DNA of 64,000 bases from Desulfuribacillus stibiiarsenatis. GTDB lineage: Bacteria > Bacillota > Bacilli > Desulfuribacillales > Desulfuribacillaceae. Numbering within the stretch: position 1 is the first letter of the stretch; each line of letters starts with the position of its first letter. The translations under genes were made by a program, and so were the position numbers. Positions 36,298 to 44,842 of this stretch are shown here, piece by piece. Location: positions 331,866 to 395,865 of the forward strand of contig NZ_MJAT01000012.1 of assembly GCF_001742305.1 (NCBI RefSeq), given 5' to 3'. The notes beneath the pieces are model-generated. The model saw nothing but the letters and a program-made list of their open reading frames with translations. It ran no database searches and had not been told where the DNA came from.

Positions 36298-37359
36298 ATG
36301 CGATACGTGTCTCTTGATACAGTCGAGCCTGGTCATGTTTTGGCACGTAGTATCTATGCCAGTGACAGCAGAACTTTATTACAACAAGGTGTACATTTGA
36401 CAGTTGGTATGATTAATCAATTGCGACGCGTTGGCGTACAAATGATATATATTGAAAGCAAGTATACGGATGATGTGAAAATAGAAGATGTTGTTTCTGA
36501 AGAAACACGACGTCAAGCGATGTCAAATCTAGCGTCTGCTGTCCAATGCGTTCAAGGTGGAAAAGAAATTAATGTAAAAGATATCAATAATACGGTGAAC
36601 AACATCATTGACGAAATATTGAAAAATAAAGAAGTCTTACTTCATTTATCCGATATTAGAACGGAAGATAATGAGCTATTCGTACACTCGCAAAACGTGT
36701 GTATTATGTCTATTCTTATTGGCATTAAATTAGGTCTCACGCAAACACAACTTAAAGATCTTGCAATGGGCGCAATCTTGCACGATATTGGGAAAGTAGT
36801 GAAAGACCAGGCAGGTACTCAAGATAAGAAAAAAATTCCTTCCTACGCATCCAAAGATGATGATCATACATGGAAAGGGTTTAATTTATTAAGAAAAAGG
36901 CACGATATCACCACTGTAGCAGCCCATATACCTTTACAACATCATGAACATATAGATGGAACGGGTTTCCCTAGAGGTATAGAGGGGGCAGAAATTCAAC
37001 CTTTAGCAAAAATTGTAGCAGTGGCTAATCACTTTGATAACTTAATCTCTAATATTGCAGGAAATGAGATGTTACTTCCTCATGAGGCATGCGAGATTAT
37101 CATGGGGTATACGAATTCAAGATTTGATCACAAGGTAGTAGTTAAATTTCTTGAAAGTGTAGCTTTGTATCCTACGGGATCATCTGTGTTACTGAGTACA
37201 GGAGATGCTGGAATTGTAATTAACCAGCACAATGGTCTGCCAGCTCGACCTATTGTCAGGGTAATTCGAAAATATAGTCAAGAGGATCAAGATCCTGAGA
37301 TTTTTGAAATAGATTTAGCAAAAGAAACGACAATTTTTATCAAAAGGGTCTTAGCATAG
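36298..37359 (+). CDS. HD-GYP domain protein, probable c-di-GMP phosphodiesterase
   Basis: A 353-residue protein with an N-terminal DUF3391-like segment (MRYVSLDTVEPGHVLARSIYASD) and an HD-GYP domain. The HD motif LHDIGK lies near residue 161 and the GYP-type motif QHHEHIDGTGFPRG near 213 (GTGFP in place of GYGYP). Family members hydrolyse cyclic di-GMP. No receiver or sensor domain is present. ATG 36298 with gaaggga upstream. cheR follows after 43 nt, so a link to motility is plausible. Confidence 0.88.
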   Translation: MRYVSLDTVEPGHVLARSIYASDSRTLLQQGVHLTVGMINQLRRVGVQMIYIESKYTDDVKIEDVVSEETRRQAMSNLASAVQCVQGGKEINVKDINNTVNNIIDEILKNKEVLLHLSDIRTEDNELFVHSQNVCIMSILIGIKLGLTQTQLKDLAMGAILHDIGKVVKDQAGTQDKKKIPSYASKDDDHTWKGFNLLRKRHDITTVAAHIPLQHHEHIDGTGFPRGIEGAEIQPLAKIVAVANHFDNLISNIAGNEMLLPHEACEIIMGYTNSRFDHKVVVKFLESVALYPTGSSVLLSTGDAGIVINQHNGLPARPIVRVIRKYSQEDQDPEIFEIDLAKETTIFIKRVLA

Positions 37360-37402
37360 TTTCAGAGATTATTATGAATGATATAGGGAGAGGTAAATAA
37401 AA

Positions 37403-38173
37403 ATGGATGATTTTAAGGATTTTATATCTAAAGTATTTAAAAAGACCGGCTTAGATTTAGCTCAATACAAAGAACCACAAATGAAACGCAGATTAACATC
37501 GCTATACTTAAAACATGGACATAAAAACTTTAATGAATTCTTTCAAGCAATAGACAAAGATCGTAAACTGTACGATGAGTTTTTAGATCGCATGACAATT
37601 AACGTATCGGAGTTTTTCAGAAACTCCAATCGTTGGCAAATTTTACAGGACAAGATTCTACCAAGAATTATTAAGGATAATCGAAGGCCAAAGGTCTGGA
37701 GCGCAGCATGTTCTACTGGAGAAGAACCATATACACTAGCGATCATTTTATCAGAGCTTTTACCGCAGAGTCAGGTACAGGTAATAGCGACGGACATTGA
37801 TGAAACAGCTATTAGTAAGGCTAAAGAAGGAATTTATGTAAAAAGGTCTTTACAAGAAGTGCCACCACATATTGTCAAAAAGTATTTTAGTGAGACGGCA
37901 AAAGGATATGCCATAAGTGATGACATAAAAAAATTAGTCACTTTTAAAAAACATAACCTTCTCGCGGATAAATTTGATACAAATTATGATCTAATCGTCT
38001 GTAGAAATGTAATGATATATTTTACCGATGAAGCAAAGCATGAGCTATATATGAAATTTAGTGGTGCACTAAAGAATGAAGGAGTATTATTTGTAGGAAG
38101 TACAGAGCAGATTTTTAATCCGCAGACTTATAATTTTAAAGCTCTTGATACCTTCTTTTACGAAAAATATTAG
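37403..38173 (+). CDS. cheR: Chemotaxis protein methyltransferase CheR
   Basis: A 256-residue CheR with N-terminal helical domain (KPQMKRRLTSLYLKHG-type), NVSEFFRNSNRW, SAM-binding VWSAACSTGEEPYTLAI, and DLIVCRNVMIYF. It methylates glutamates of chemoreceptors. B. subtilis cheR also sits between ndk and the aro genes. No other che genes are in the window. Ribosome binding site agggagagg. Confidence 0.96.
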   Translation: MDDFKDFISKVFKKTGLDLAQYKEPQMKRRLTSLYLKHGHKNFNEFFQAIDKDRKLYDEFLDRMTINVSEFFRNSNRWQILQDKILPRIIKDNRRPKVWSAACSTGEEPYTLAIILSELLPQSQVQVIATDIDETAISKAKEGIYVKRSLQEVPPHIVKKYFSETAKGYAISDDIKKLVTFKKHNLLADKFDTNYDLIVCRNVMIYFTDEAKHELYMKFSGALKNEGVLFVGSTEQIFNPQTYNFKALDTFFYEKY

Positions 38174-38202
38174 GAGTCACAACAAATTTACAATCGCTAG
38201 GC

Positions 38203-38243
38203 AATAGATATGTGCTTTTTACTAGTACGTATCTATTTTTTTG
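38203..38243 (+). terminator. Intrinsic terminator after cheR
   Basis: AATAGATA (38203-38210) pairs with TATCTATT (38230-38237), inner GT/AC pairs after a mismatch, and a run of T follows. Confidence 0.65.
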
Positions 38244-38283
38244 TATAGAATATAGATAATGCATTTACTTGGAGGTAGGTACT

Positions 38284-38964
38284 ATGGGGGATTATAAAAA
38301 ATATTTATTACAAATTCCAATATTCTCAGAGTTAACTGAAGAAGGGCTTTCGGAAATCAGTGAACTAGTATTAGTTCGTAAGTATAAAAAAAGACAAATT
38401 ATGTTTGTTGAAGGGGAACCAGGGGAAGCGATTCATTTTGTGATTAATGGCAAGGTAAAATTATCAAAAAGCACAGCAGATGGTAGAGAACTGATTTTAG
38501 GAATACGACAATCAGGCGATACATTTGCAGAAGTTGTATTATTTGATGGTGGAACGTACCCCGCAACTGCGGAGGCAATTGAAGATTCTGAGGCAGGGCT
38601 AATTCGTAACAAGGATATCGATCAGTTAGTTAGGAATAATTCATCAATTGCAATCGCCCTTATTAAGACAATGAGCAGAAGATTGCGTTTATTTCAGCAA
38701 CAAATGCGCGATCTGGCTTTAAAAGATACATTAGGAAGTATGGTTAGTACGCTACAGAGACTTGCTAAAGAGCATGGCATTGATACTCCTGAAGGGCTTT
38801 TAATCGATTTATCACTAACTCACCAAGAGTTAGCAAATTTTATAGGAACTTCTCGTGAAAGTGTGAATCGACTGCTCAGTGATCTGAAAAAAAGTAATGT
38901 CATTTCTGTAGACAAAGGGAAAATAATGATTATCGATATGAAAAAATTAAAAGAATGGGCATGA
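38284..38964 (+). CDS. Crp/Fnr family transcriptional regulator without cysteines
   Basis: A 226-residue regulator: cyclic-nucleotide-binding-type beta-roll (MFVEGEPGEAIHFVINGKVKLSK, about 38-60), dimerisation helix, and C-terminal winged helix LTHQELANFIGTSRESVNRLLSDLKKS. There is not one Cys in the protein, so it is not an iron-sulfur Fnr. The ligand is unknown; the cAMP-binding R-S/T pair is not seen (GGTYPATAEA). ATG 38284 with ggagg upstream. It has its own terminator-bounded unit upstream of the M42 genes. Confidence 0.9.
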   Translation: MGDYKKYLLQIPIFSELTEEGLSEISELVLVRKYKKRQIMFVEGEPGEAIHFVINGKVKLSKSTADGRELILGIRQSGDTFAEVVLFDGGTYPATAEAIEDSEAGLIRNKDIDQLVRNNSSIAIALIKTMSRRLRLFQQQMRDLALKDTLGSMVSTLQRLAKEHGIDTPEGLLIDLSLTHQELANFIGTSRESVNRLLSDLKKSNVISVDKGKIMIIDMKKLKEWA

Positions 38965-39032
38965 TAGTATACATAGATATGTAAAGATAGTGATAAGTAT
39001 TTTTGATGAGTATTGGTTCTAAGGGGGATTGT

Positions 39033-40088
39033 ATGAAGACGAAGGATTTACTAAAGCGAATAACAGAATTAACAGGTGTATCAGGTTACGAACACCAGGT
39101 TCAGAAATTTGTTATTGAAGAACTCCATAAATATACTACAGATATAAAGACAGATGTTTTAGGAAATGTAATTGCAATGATTCCTGGCGAGGGAACTGGA
39201 AAAAAACCATCAGTTATGGTAGCAGCTCATGCCGATGAAATAGGCTTCATGATTACCAAAATAGAAAAAGGCGGGTTTGTAAGAGTCACCTCAGTTGGAG
39301 GCATAGACCCACGTACTGTGATTGCGCAGGAAGTTATCGTCCATGGGAAAGAGGATTTGCTAGGTATATTTGGAGCGAAGCCCCCCCACCTATTAAGTCC
39401 TGACGATTCTAAAAAAGCAATACCTTTAGATGAACTCTTTATTGATTTAGGTATGACAGAAGAGCAAGTGAAAGCATTGGTAAGAATTGGTGATACAGCT
39501 ACAATTAAACGCTCAACTACATCGTTATTAGGAAAACACATATCAGGTAAAGCGATGGATGACAGAGCTGGACTTGTCGTTTTATTTGAAATGCTAAAAG
39601 AATTGAAGAAAATTAGATTTCAATGTGACGTATACTTTGTGTCTACAATTCAAGAAGAAGTAGGAGTTAGGGGAGCTATGACAAGTACCTACGGCATTGT
39701 ACCGGATGTAGGAATTGCTGTAGATGTGTGCCATGGAGAGATGCCTGGAGTACCCTCGGATGTAGCCTTTGAATTAGGAAAAGGACCAGTGATCGCTTAT
39801 GGTCCGAATATTCATAATAAAGTCTATCACGTACTAGTGAACGCTGCTAAAGAAGAGAACATCCCTTATCAGATAGAAGTTTCTCAGGGACCGACAGGAA
39901 CTGATGCTCGAGCCATGCAGATCACCAGGTCAGGTGTAGCAACTGGCTTACTATCTATACCATTACGATATATGCACACATCAGTGGAGACATTATCCTT
40001 AAAAGATGTATCTAATGGGGGGAAGCTGTTAGCAAAAACGATTCAAAGAATAGATTCTTCATTTGTGGAGGGATTGACATGTTATTAA
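39033..40088 (+). CDS. M42 family metallopeptidase, first of three tandem copies
   Basis: A 351-residue M42 aminopeptidase (also annotated as endoglucanase M or FrvX-like). Metal and catalytic residues are in VAAHADEIGFMI, the bridging Asp in AMDDRAG, the catalytic Glu pair in IQEEVGVRGA, and the late His in RYMHTSVE. M42 enzymes form dodecameric shells that trim peptides. ATG 39033 after aaggggg; longer starts lack a site. It overlaps the next copy by 10 nt. Confidence 0.93.
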   Translation: MKTKDLLKRITELTGVSGYEHQVQKFVIEELHKYTTDIKTDVLGNVIAMIPGEGTGKKPSVMVAAHADEIGFMITKIEKGGFVRVTSVGGIDPRTVIAQEVIVHGKEDLLGIFGAKPPHLLSPDDSKKAIPLDELFIDLGMTEEQVKALVRIGDTATIKRSTTSLLGKHISGKAMDDRAGLVVLFEMLKELKKIRFQCDVYFVSTIQEEVGVRGAMTSTYGIVPDVGIAVDVCHGEMPGVPSDVAFELGKGPVIAYGPNIHNKVYHVLVNAAKEENIPYQIEVSQGPTGTDARAMQITRSGVATGLLSIPLRYMHTSVETLSLKDVSNGGKLLAKTIQRIDSSFVEGLTCY

Positions 40089-41101
40089 AAAAACTCACAG
40101 AAGCAAATGGAGTGTCAGGTTGCGAAGACGAAGTCAGACAATTGATTATTGATGAAATTAAACCGTATGCCGATGAAATCGAAATCGATGTGTTAGGAAA
40201 TATCATTGCGAAAAAGAATACAACATTACCAGGGCCTAAACTTATGCTAGCTGCACATATGGACGAAGTAGGATTGATGATTGTCAGTATAGAGAAAAAT
40301 GGGTTGTTAAAATTTCGACCTGTAGGTGGGATTGACAGTCGCATATTGGTTTCCAAACCAGTCCATATTGGCAAAGAGAAAATTTACGGAGTAATAGGTG
40401 CGAAAGCAATACACTTACAATCCCCTAATGAACGGACCATTCCGTTAACGATAGAACAGCTATATATTGATATTGGCGCGAAAACAAAAGAAGAAGCAGA
40501 AACGAAAGTGAACATAGGTGATTATGTAGCATTTATTTCTGATTATCAGAAAATGGGAGTAGATTGCGCAAAAGGTAAAGCATTTGATGATCGTGTTGGA
40601 TGTGCTGCGCTGATTGAAATATTAAAACAAAGATATGATATCCCTCTATATACAGTGTTTACTGTCCAAGAAGAGGTGGGATTACGTGGTGCAACCGTTG
40701 CAACCTATTCCATAAAACCAGATATTGCAATAGTTTTAGAGGGTACTACTGCATCAGATGTGATTGGTACTAAGGAAGATCAATATATTACACAATTAGG
40801 AAAAGGGCCTGCAATATCTGTCATGGATCGTAGTACAATTGCGAATCCAATGTTTACAAAATTTATCCTACAAGTAGCACATCAATATAGCATTCCTGTA
40901 CAGATACGTGAAGGAGCTACAGGTGGAAACGATGCAGGGAAAATACACATCACAAATGAAGGTGTTTTGACAGCTGTTATCTCTCTTCCTATTCGATATA
41001 TTCATTCACCAAATTCAATGATTCACTTACAAGATTATAAGAATTATTTAGAGTTGACGAATCGCTGTATAGAAGAGATAGCAAAAGGAGGACTTATATA
41101 A
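40079..41101 (+). CDS. M42 family metallopeptidase, second tandem copy
   Basis: A 340-residue paralogue: LAAHMDEVGLMI, AFDDRVGCAALIEIL, VQEEVGLRGATVATY, GGNDAGKIH and RYIHSPNSM keep all metal ligands. The start region LLKKLTEANGVSGCEDEVRQLI parallels the other copies. It overlaps both neighbours (10 nt before, 1 nt after), so the three are translated from one message. Differences near the substrate loop (GTTASDVIGTKEDQ) suggest a specificity different from its neighbours; that is inference. Confidence 0.93.
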   Translation: MLLKKLTEANGVSGCEDEVRQLIIDEIKPYADEIEIDVLGNIIAKKNTTLPGPKLMLAAHMDEVGLMIVSIEKNGLLKFRPVGGIDSRILVSKPVHIGKEKIYGVIGAKAIHLQSPNERTIPLTIEQLYIDIGAKTKEEAETKVNIGDYVAFISDYQKMGVDCAKGKAFDDRVGCAALIEILKQRYDIPLYTVFTVQEEVGLRGATVATYSIKPDIAIVLEGTTASDVIGTKEDQYITQLGKGPAISVMDRSTIANPMFTKFILQVAHQYSIPVQIREGATGGNDAGKIHITNEGVLTAVISLPIRYIHSPNSMIHLQDYKNYLELTNRCIEEIAKGGLI

Positions 41102-42096
41102 TGAAAGAAACGTTAAAAAAACTGGTTGAAGCCTATGGACCTCCAGGCAACGAAATAAATGTACGAAACATTATAATTTCTGAAATTGAAGATTATATAG
41201 ACGATTTAAAAATAGATGTTCTTGGTAATATAATAGCTCTAAAAAAAGGGAATCCCAATGGAAAGAAAATGATGTTTGCAGCTCATATGGATGAAATCGG
41301 TTTAATGGTAACTCACATTGATAAAGATGGTTTTTTACGGTTCGCCGTAATGGGTGGAGTCAAGGTTCATAATCTCGTTGGCGAGCGAGTTCAATTTGCG
41401 AATGGCATTCTAGGTGTCATTGGTGTAGAATCACTCAAAAGCTGGAAGGATATTGATGTTTATAAATTATTTATCGATATTGGAGTAAAGAGTCGAGAAG
41501 AAGCACAAAAAAAAGTAAGTGTCGGCAATTCATGTGGTGTGAATCGTGATTTCTTAGCATTAGAAGATCGTATTGTTGCTAAATCATTGGATGATCGAAT
41601 TGGTTGCTTAATTCAAATTCAAATGCTAAAACAGATGAAAAGTATTGTTCCCTCACATGACGTATATTTCGTATTTACTGTGCAAGAAGAAGTAGGATTA
41701 AGAGGGGCTAAAACAGCAGCTTATGGAGTATATCCAGATATTGCAATAGCAATCGATGTAACAATCGCAGGAGATACACCAGAGCCACCTAAGGTAGATT
41801 TATATCTAGGCAAAGGCCCAGCGATAAAAATTAAGGATGTAAGCATGATAACGAATCAAGTAGTAAAAGATTTTATGATTGATACATCAGAGAAATACAA
41901 GATACCTTATCAATTAGAAGTTTTACCATATGGTGGGACAGATGCAGGTGCTATTCATTTAACGAAAGATGGTGTGCCTTCAGGATGCATCTCCATTCCT
42001 TGCCGATATGTACACAGTCCATCTGAAATGGTTGATTTACATGATGTTCATTATGCGATACAATTGGGGTTAAAATTAATAGAGAGTTACAAATAG
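41101..42096 (+). CDS. M42 family metallopeptidase, third tandem copy
   Basis: A 331-residue paralogue with FAAHMDEIGLMV, SLDDRIGCLIQIQML, VQEEVGLRGAKTAAYG, GGTDAGAIHLTKDGVP and RYVHSPSEMVD. All catalytic residues are present. Its ATG shares the final A of the previous gene's stop (ataATG). No peptide transporter lies next to the cluster; aroC follows after 44 nt, so read-through into the aro genes is possible. Confidence 0.93.
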   Translation: MKETLKKLVEAYGPPGNEINVRNIIISEIEDYIDDLKIDVLGNIIALKKGNPNGKKMMFAAHMDEIGLMVTHIDKDGFLRFAVMGGVKVHNLVGERVQFANGILGVIGVESLKSWKDIDVYKLFIDIGVKSREEAQKKVSVGNSCGVNRDFLALEDRIVAKSLDDRIGCLIQIQMLKQMKSIVPSHDVYFVFTVQEEVGLRGAKTAAYGVYPDIAIAIDVTIAGDTPEPPKVDLYLGKGPAIKIKDVSMITNQVVKDFMIDTSEKYKIPYQLEVLPYGGTDAGAIHLTKDGVPSGCISIPCRYVHSPSEMVDLHDVHYAIQLGLKLIESYK

Positions 42097-42140
42097 TATA
42101 GTTTATAGTATTCGTAACTATTGTAGGTGGGGGTATGAAT

Positions 42141-43319
42141 ATGGGAATACGATATTTATCATCAGGGGAATCCCATGGTCCAGAACTAACAGCAATCATT
42201 GATGGGTTTCCTGCAAATGTAAAAATTGATTTAGAGACAGTTAACTTCCACCTGTCTAGAAGACAAAAGGGACACGGTCGTGGCGGTCGCATGAAAATAG
42301 AGAAGGATCAAGCGCAAATTGTCGCAGGTGTACGTTTTAGTCACACGACCGGGGCTCCTATATGTATCAAAGTGAATAATAACGACTGGGTGAATTGGGA
42401 GAAAAAAATGGCCCATTTCGGAGACGACTTTAATGACGTAGAAGTGATTACAAAACCACGTCCTGGACACGCTGATTTAACTGGGGCGATGAAGTACCAG
42501 CAAAGAGATATCCGTAATATACTTGAAAGAGCCTCAGCGAGGGAGACAACGATTAGAGTTGCGATTGGCGCTTTTGTGAGGCAATTACTAGAAGGGTTTG
42601 GAGTGCAAATATATAGTCATGTATTACAAATCGGTCGTACAAAAGTAGGCCAGCCTGTAAGGCCTTTTGAAGTAACGAGTTCAGAAGATTGGAAAAATCG
42701 GATTGAAGAATCGCCTGTACGGTGTTACGATCAAACAATAGCTGATCAAATGATGCAGGAAATTGATTCAGTTAAGCAACAAGGTGACTCAGTTGGTGGG
42801 ATTGTTGAAATAGTAGTTACAGGACTACCTATCGGTCTTGGCAGCTATGTTCACTGGGAACACAAGCTAGATAGTAAATTAGCAAGTGCAATTTTAAGCG
42901 TTCAGGCAATTAAAGGAGTAGAATTTGGTTTAGGCTTTGATACAGCAGAACACTATGGTTCTGAAGTTCATGATCCAATTTATTATCAAAACCAGCAAGG
43001 ATTTTATAGGGATACAAATCGTGCCGGCGGTATTGAAGGTGGCATGACCAATGGAGAGCCAGTAATTATTCGTGCAGTTATGAAGCCGATTCCAACATTA
43101 TATAAGCCTTTGCAAAGTGTTGATATCAATTCTAAAGCAGTGTTTGAAGCGAGTATTGAACGATCCGACTCTTGTGCAGTACCTGCAGCAGCAGTAGTAT
43201 TAGAAAATGTAGTAGCTTGGGAGCTGGCAAATGCATTTATTGAAAAATTCTCTGGGAACTCCATAGAGGAGATCAAATTACAATTCGATGCATACCAAAA
43301 ATTAATTGATCAATATTAG
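42141..43319 (+). CDS. aroC: Chorismate synthase
   Basis: A 392-residue chorismate synthase (called aroF in B. subtilis): RYLSSGESHGPELTAIIDGFP, RRQKGHGRGGRMKIEKD, KPRPGHADLTGAMKY, RASARETT and RAGGIEGGMTNGEPV are family hallmarks. It forms chorismate from EPSP with reduced FMN. I prefer ATG 42141 to ATG 42135 for spacing from gtggggg. It opens the aromatic supraoperon, directly followed by aroB. Confidence 0.97.
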   Translation: MGIRYLSSGESHGPELTAIIDGFPANVKIDLETVNFHLSRRQKGHGRGGRMKIEKDQAQIVAGVRFSHTTGAPICIKVNNNDWVNWEKKMAHFGDDFNDVEVITKPRPGHADLTGAMKYQQRDIRNILERASARETTIRVAIGAFVRQLLEGFGVQIYSHVLQIGRTKVGQPVRPFEVTSSEDWKNRIEESPVRCYDQTIADQMMQEIDSVKQQGDSVGGIVEIVVTGLPIGLGSYVHWEHKLDSKLASAILSVQAIKGVEFGLGFDTAEHYGSEVHDPIYYQNQQGFYRDTNRAGGIEGGMTNGEPVIIRAVMKPIPTLYKPLQSVDINSKAVFEASIERSDSCAVPAAAVVLENVVAWELANAFIEKFSGNSIEEIKLQFDAYQKLIDQY

Positions 43320-43341
43320 GGGATTTAGGGAGAGAAAGAAT

Positions 43342-44466
43342 GTGTCTGTATATCATAAGATTCAATTAGAAACGAACACTGCTAGTTATCATATTAGTTT
43401 TGGGAGCGGCCTACTACAGTCAATAGGTCAATGCATTACTGATTTATTTGATTTTCTACCTACGAAAGTCATAGTTCTTAGTGATGATAAGGTGGCACCT
43501 TTATATGGTCAAACAGTATGCACATCAGTTCAAACTGTTGTCCCCGACACAAAAATTTTTGTCGTGCAACATGGAGAACAATCGAAGTCATTAACTGTTT
43601 ATGATCAAGTTGTAGGATATATGCTTGAGAATAACTTTGATCGTAAATCGCTAGTCATTGCATTAGGTGGAGGAGTTGTTGGTGATCTGGCAGGATTTGT
43701 AGCAGCTACATACATGCGCGGTATACCCTTCATTCAAGTACCTACTACGATATTAGCACATGATAGTAGTGTAGGGGGCAAAGTTGCAATCAATCATCCC
43801 CTTGGAAAAAACACAATCGGCGCGTTCTACCAACCGAAAGCTGTGATATACGATGTTGATACATTAAAAACTTTACCGAAGGAACAATTAGATAGCGGCA
43901 TTGCTGAAGTAGTAAAACATGGTCATATTCATTCTCCTGAATTAATTGATTGGTTAATGGAAAATTATTATAAAATTGATCAACTTAATCAAGCAACATT
44001 AGCAGATATGTTGTATCGTTCTTGTCTAGTGAAAGCAAATATTGTGTCACAGGACGAGCGTGAGCAAGGAATTCGTGCATATTTGAACTTCGGACATACA
44101 ATTGGTCATAGTATAGAAAGTGCGCTTGGTTACGGTAATATCCCACACGGTATTGCAGTGGCTATTGGCATGGTTACGGCAGCTATAATTGGATATCAGA
44201 AGGGGATTACGCCTAAACATGTTTTGGATCAAGTGATTTCAGTGAATAAGTTTTTGGGGTTACCAATGCGTTTACCTAAGGAAGTAACATATGATAAAAT
44301 TTTACAATATATTCAGTATGACAAGAAAAATGTTGGTGGATTTTTAACATTTGTCTTATTGAAAGATATTGGTGCACCAGAAATATTCAAAGGAATTACC
44401 AAAGAAGAGGTTTTGGATGCCCTATATTATCAGTTAAATATAGCTCTGGATGTAACGAAAGGTTAG
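43342..44466 (+). CDS. aroB: 3-dehydroquinate synthase
   Basis: A 374-residue AroB: IALGGGVVGDLAGFVAATYMRGIPFIQVPTTILAHDSSVGGKVAINHP and LNFGHTIGHSIESALGYGNIPHG carry the NAD and metal sites. GTG 43342 lies 7 nt after agggagag; the in-frame TTG 43306 has no site. B. subtilis has aroH (chorismate mutase) after aroB; here the trp leader follows directly and no aroH is found. Confidence 0.96.
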   Translation: MSVYHKIQLETNTASYHISFGSGLLQSIGQCITDLFDFLPTKVIVLSDDKVAPLYGQTVCTSVQTVVPDTKIFVVQHGEQSKSLTVYDQVVGYMLENNFDRKSLVIALGGGVVGDLAGFVAATYMRGIPFIQVPTTILAHDSSVGGKVAINHPLGKNTIGAFYQPKAVIYDVDTLKTLPKEQLDSGIAEVVKHGHIHSPELIDWLMENYYKIDQLNQATLADMLYRSCLVKANIVSQDEREQGIRAYLNFGHTIGHSIESALGYGNIPHGIAVAIGMVTAAIIGYQKGITPKHVLDQVISVNKFLGLPMRLPKEVTYDKILQYIQYDKKNVGGFLTFVLLKDIGAPEIFKGITKEEVLDALYYQLNIALDVTKG

Positions 44467-44481
44467 TAAAACAAAAAAACA

Positions 44482-44510
44482 TTGCACATTTTGTTAATAC
44501 GTGTTAGAAT
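44482..44510 (+). promoter_or_regulatory. Promoter of the trp operon
   Basis: TTGCAC (44482-44487), 17-bp spacer, TAGAAT (44505-44510). Transcription from here would make a leader of about 325 nt before trpE, containing both TRAP arrays and the terminator. Confidence 0.65.
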
Positions 44511-44589
44511 TTTTGTTATATATATGAAATTATTGAATGAAAAATAGTTGAGTATTAGTCCTTAAGTAAGAGTTTTTTAGTGAATAATA

Positions 44590-44632
44590 TAGTAGAGCAA
44601 TTTAGAGTAGAGTTTAGAGGTTTTTAGCTGAG
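44590..44632 (+). promoter_or_regulatory. Upstream, imperfect TRAP-binding array
   Basis: Triplets UAG or GAG start at 44590, 44595, 44605, 44610, 44615, 44625 and 44630. All fall on one 5-nt register, with slots 44600 and 44620 empty. That equals 7 triplets in 9 slots, the spacing TRAP needs. The register is seen directly; binding is inferred. It lies 26 nt upstream of the main array. Confidence 0.6.
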
Positions 44633-44657
44633 GCAAGATAATATTGGCATTACACCA

Positions 44658-44706
44658 TAGTTAGAGTTTAGTAGAGTTGAGCAGAGACGAGTTTAGGTGA
44701 GCAGAG
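44658..44706 (+). promoter_or_regulatory. Main TRAP-binding array of the trp leader (10 triplets)
   Basis: Ten triplets: UAG 44658, GAG 44664, UAG 44669, GAG 44674, GAG 44679, GAG 44684, GAG 44689, UAG 44694, GAG 44699, GAG 44704. Spacers are 2 nt except the first (3 nt). This is the classical TRAP site; B. subtilis trp has 11. GAGAC at 44684-44688 can pair with GTCTC in the left arm of the terminator, giving a candidate antiterminator that TRAP binding would prevent. Confidence 0.92.
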
Positions 44707-44740
44707 CGTAATGTTGTATTACGTATATTTCTGCATATCA

Positions 44741-44766
44741 AGTGTCTCGTAGGAGGCACTTTTTTA
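44741..44766 (+). terminator. Attenuator terminator of the trp operon
   Basis: AGTGTCTC-gtag-GAGGCACT (8-bp stem with one G-U pair, 44741-44760) followed by TTTTTT. It lies 34 nt after the last TRAP triplet and 77 nt before trpE, the arrangement expected for TRAP attenuation. Confidence 0.9.
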
Positions 44767-44795
44767 TTTATAGCATTATGTTACATTATGTAATG

Positions 44796-44835
44796 CTCTC
44801 CTTTACTATTTTTGCTCTCCATTTTGAAAGGAGAG
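44796..44835 (+). promoter_or_regulatory. Hairpin that can sequester the trpE ribosome binding site
   Basis: CTCTCCTTT (44796-44804) is exactly complementary to AAAGGAGAG (44827-44835), the trpE Shine-Dalgarno. A second CTCTCC (44815-44820) offers a competing partner. B. subtilis trpE has an analogous blocking hairpin promoted by TRAP in read-through transcripts. AGAGCA in the upstream TRAP array (44594-44599) could pair with TGCTCT at 44794-44799 and release it. Confidence 0.6.
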
Positions 44836-44842
44836 ATCCCCA

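Noticed and set aside
44707..44734. Hairpin CGTAAT-gttgt-ATTACG as the main trp antiterminator
   Set aside because: It does not overlap the terminator stem, so it could not exclude terminator formation; GAGAC/GTCTC pairing is a better candidate.
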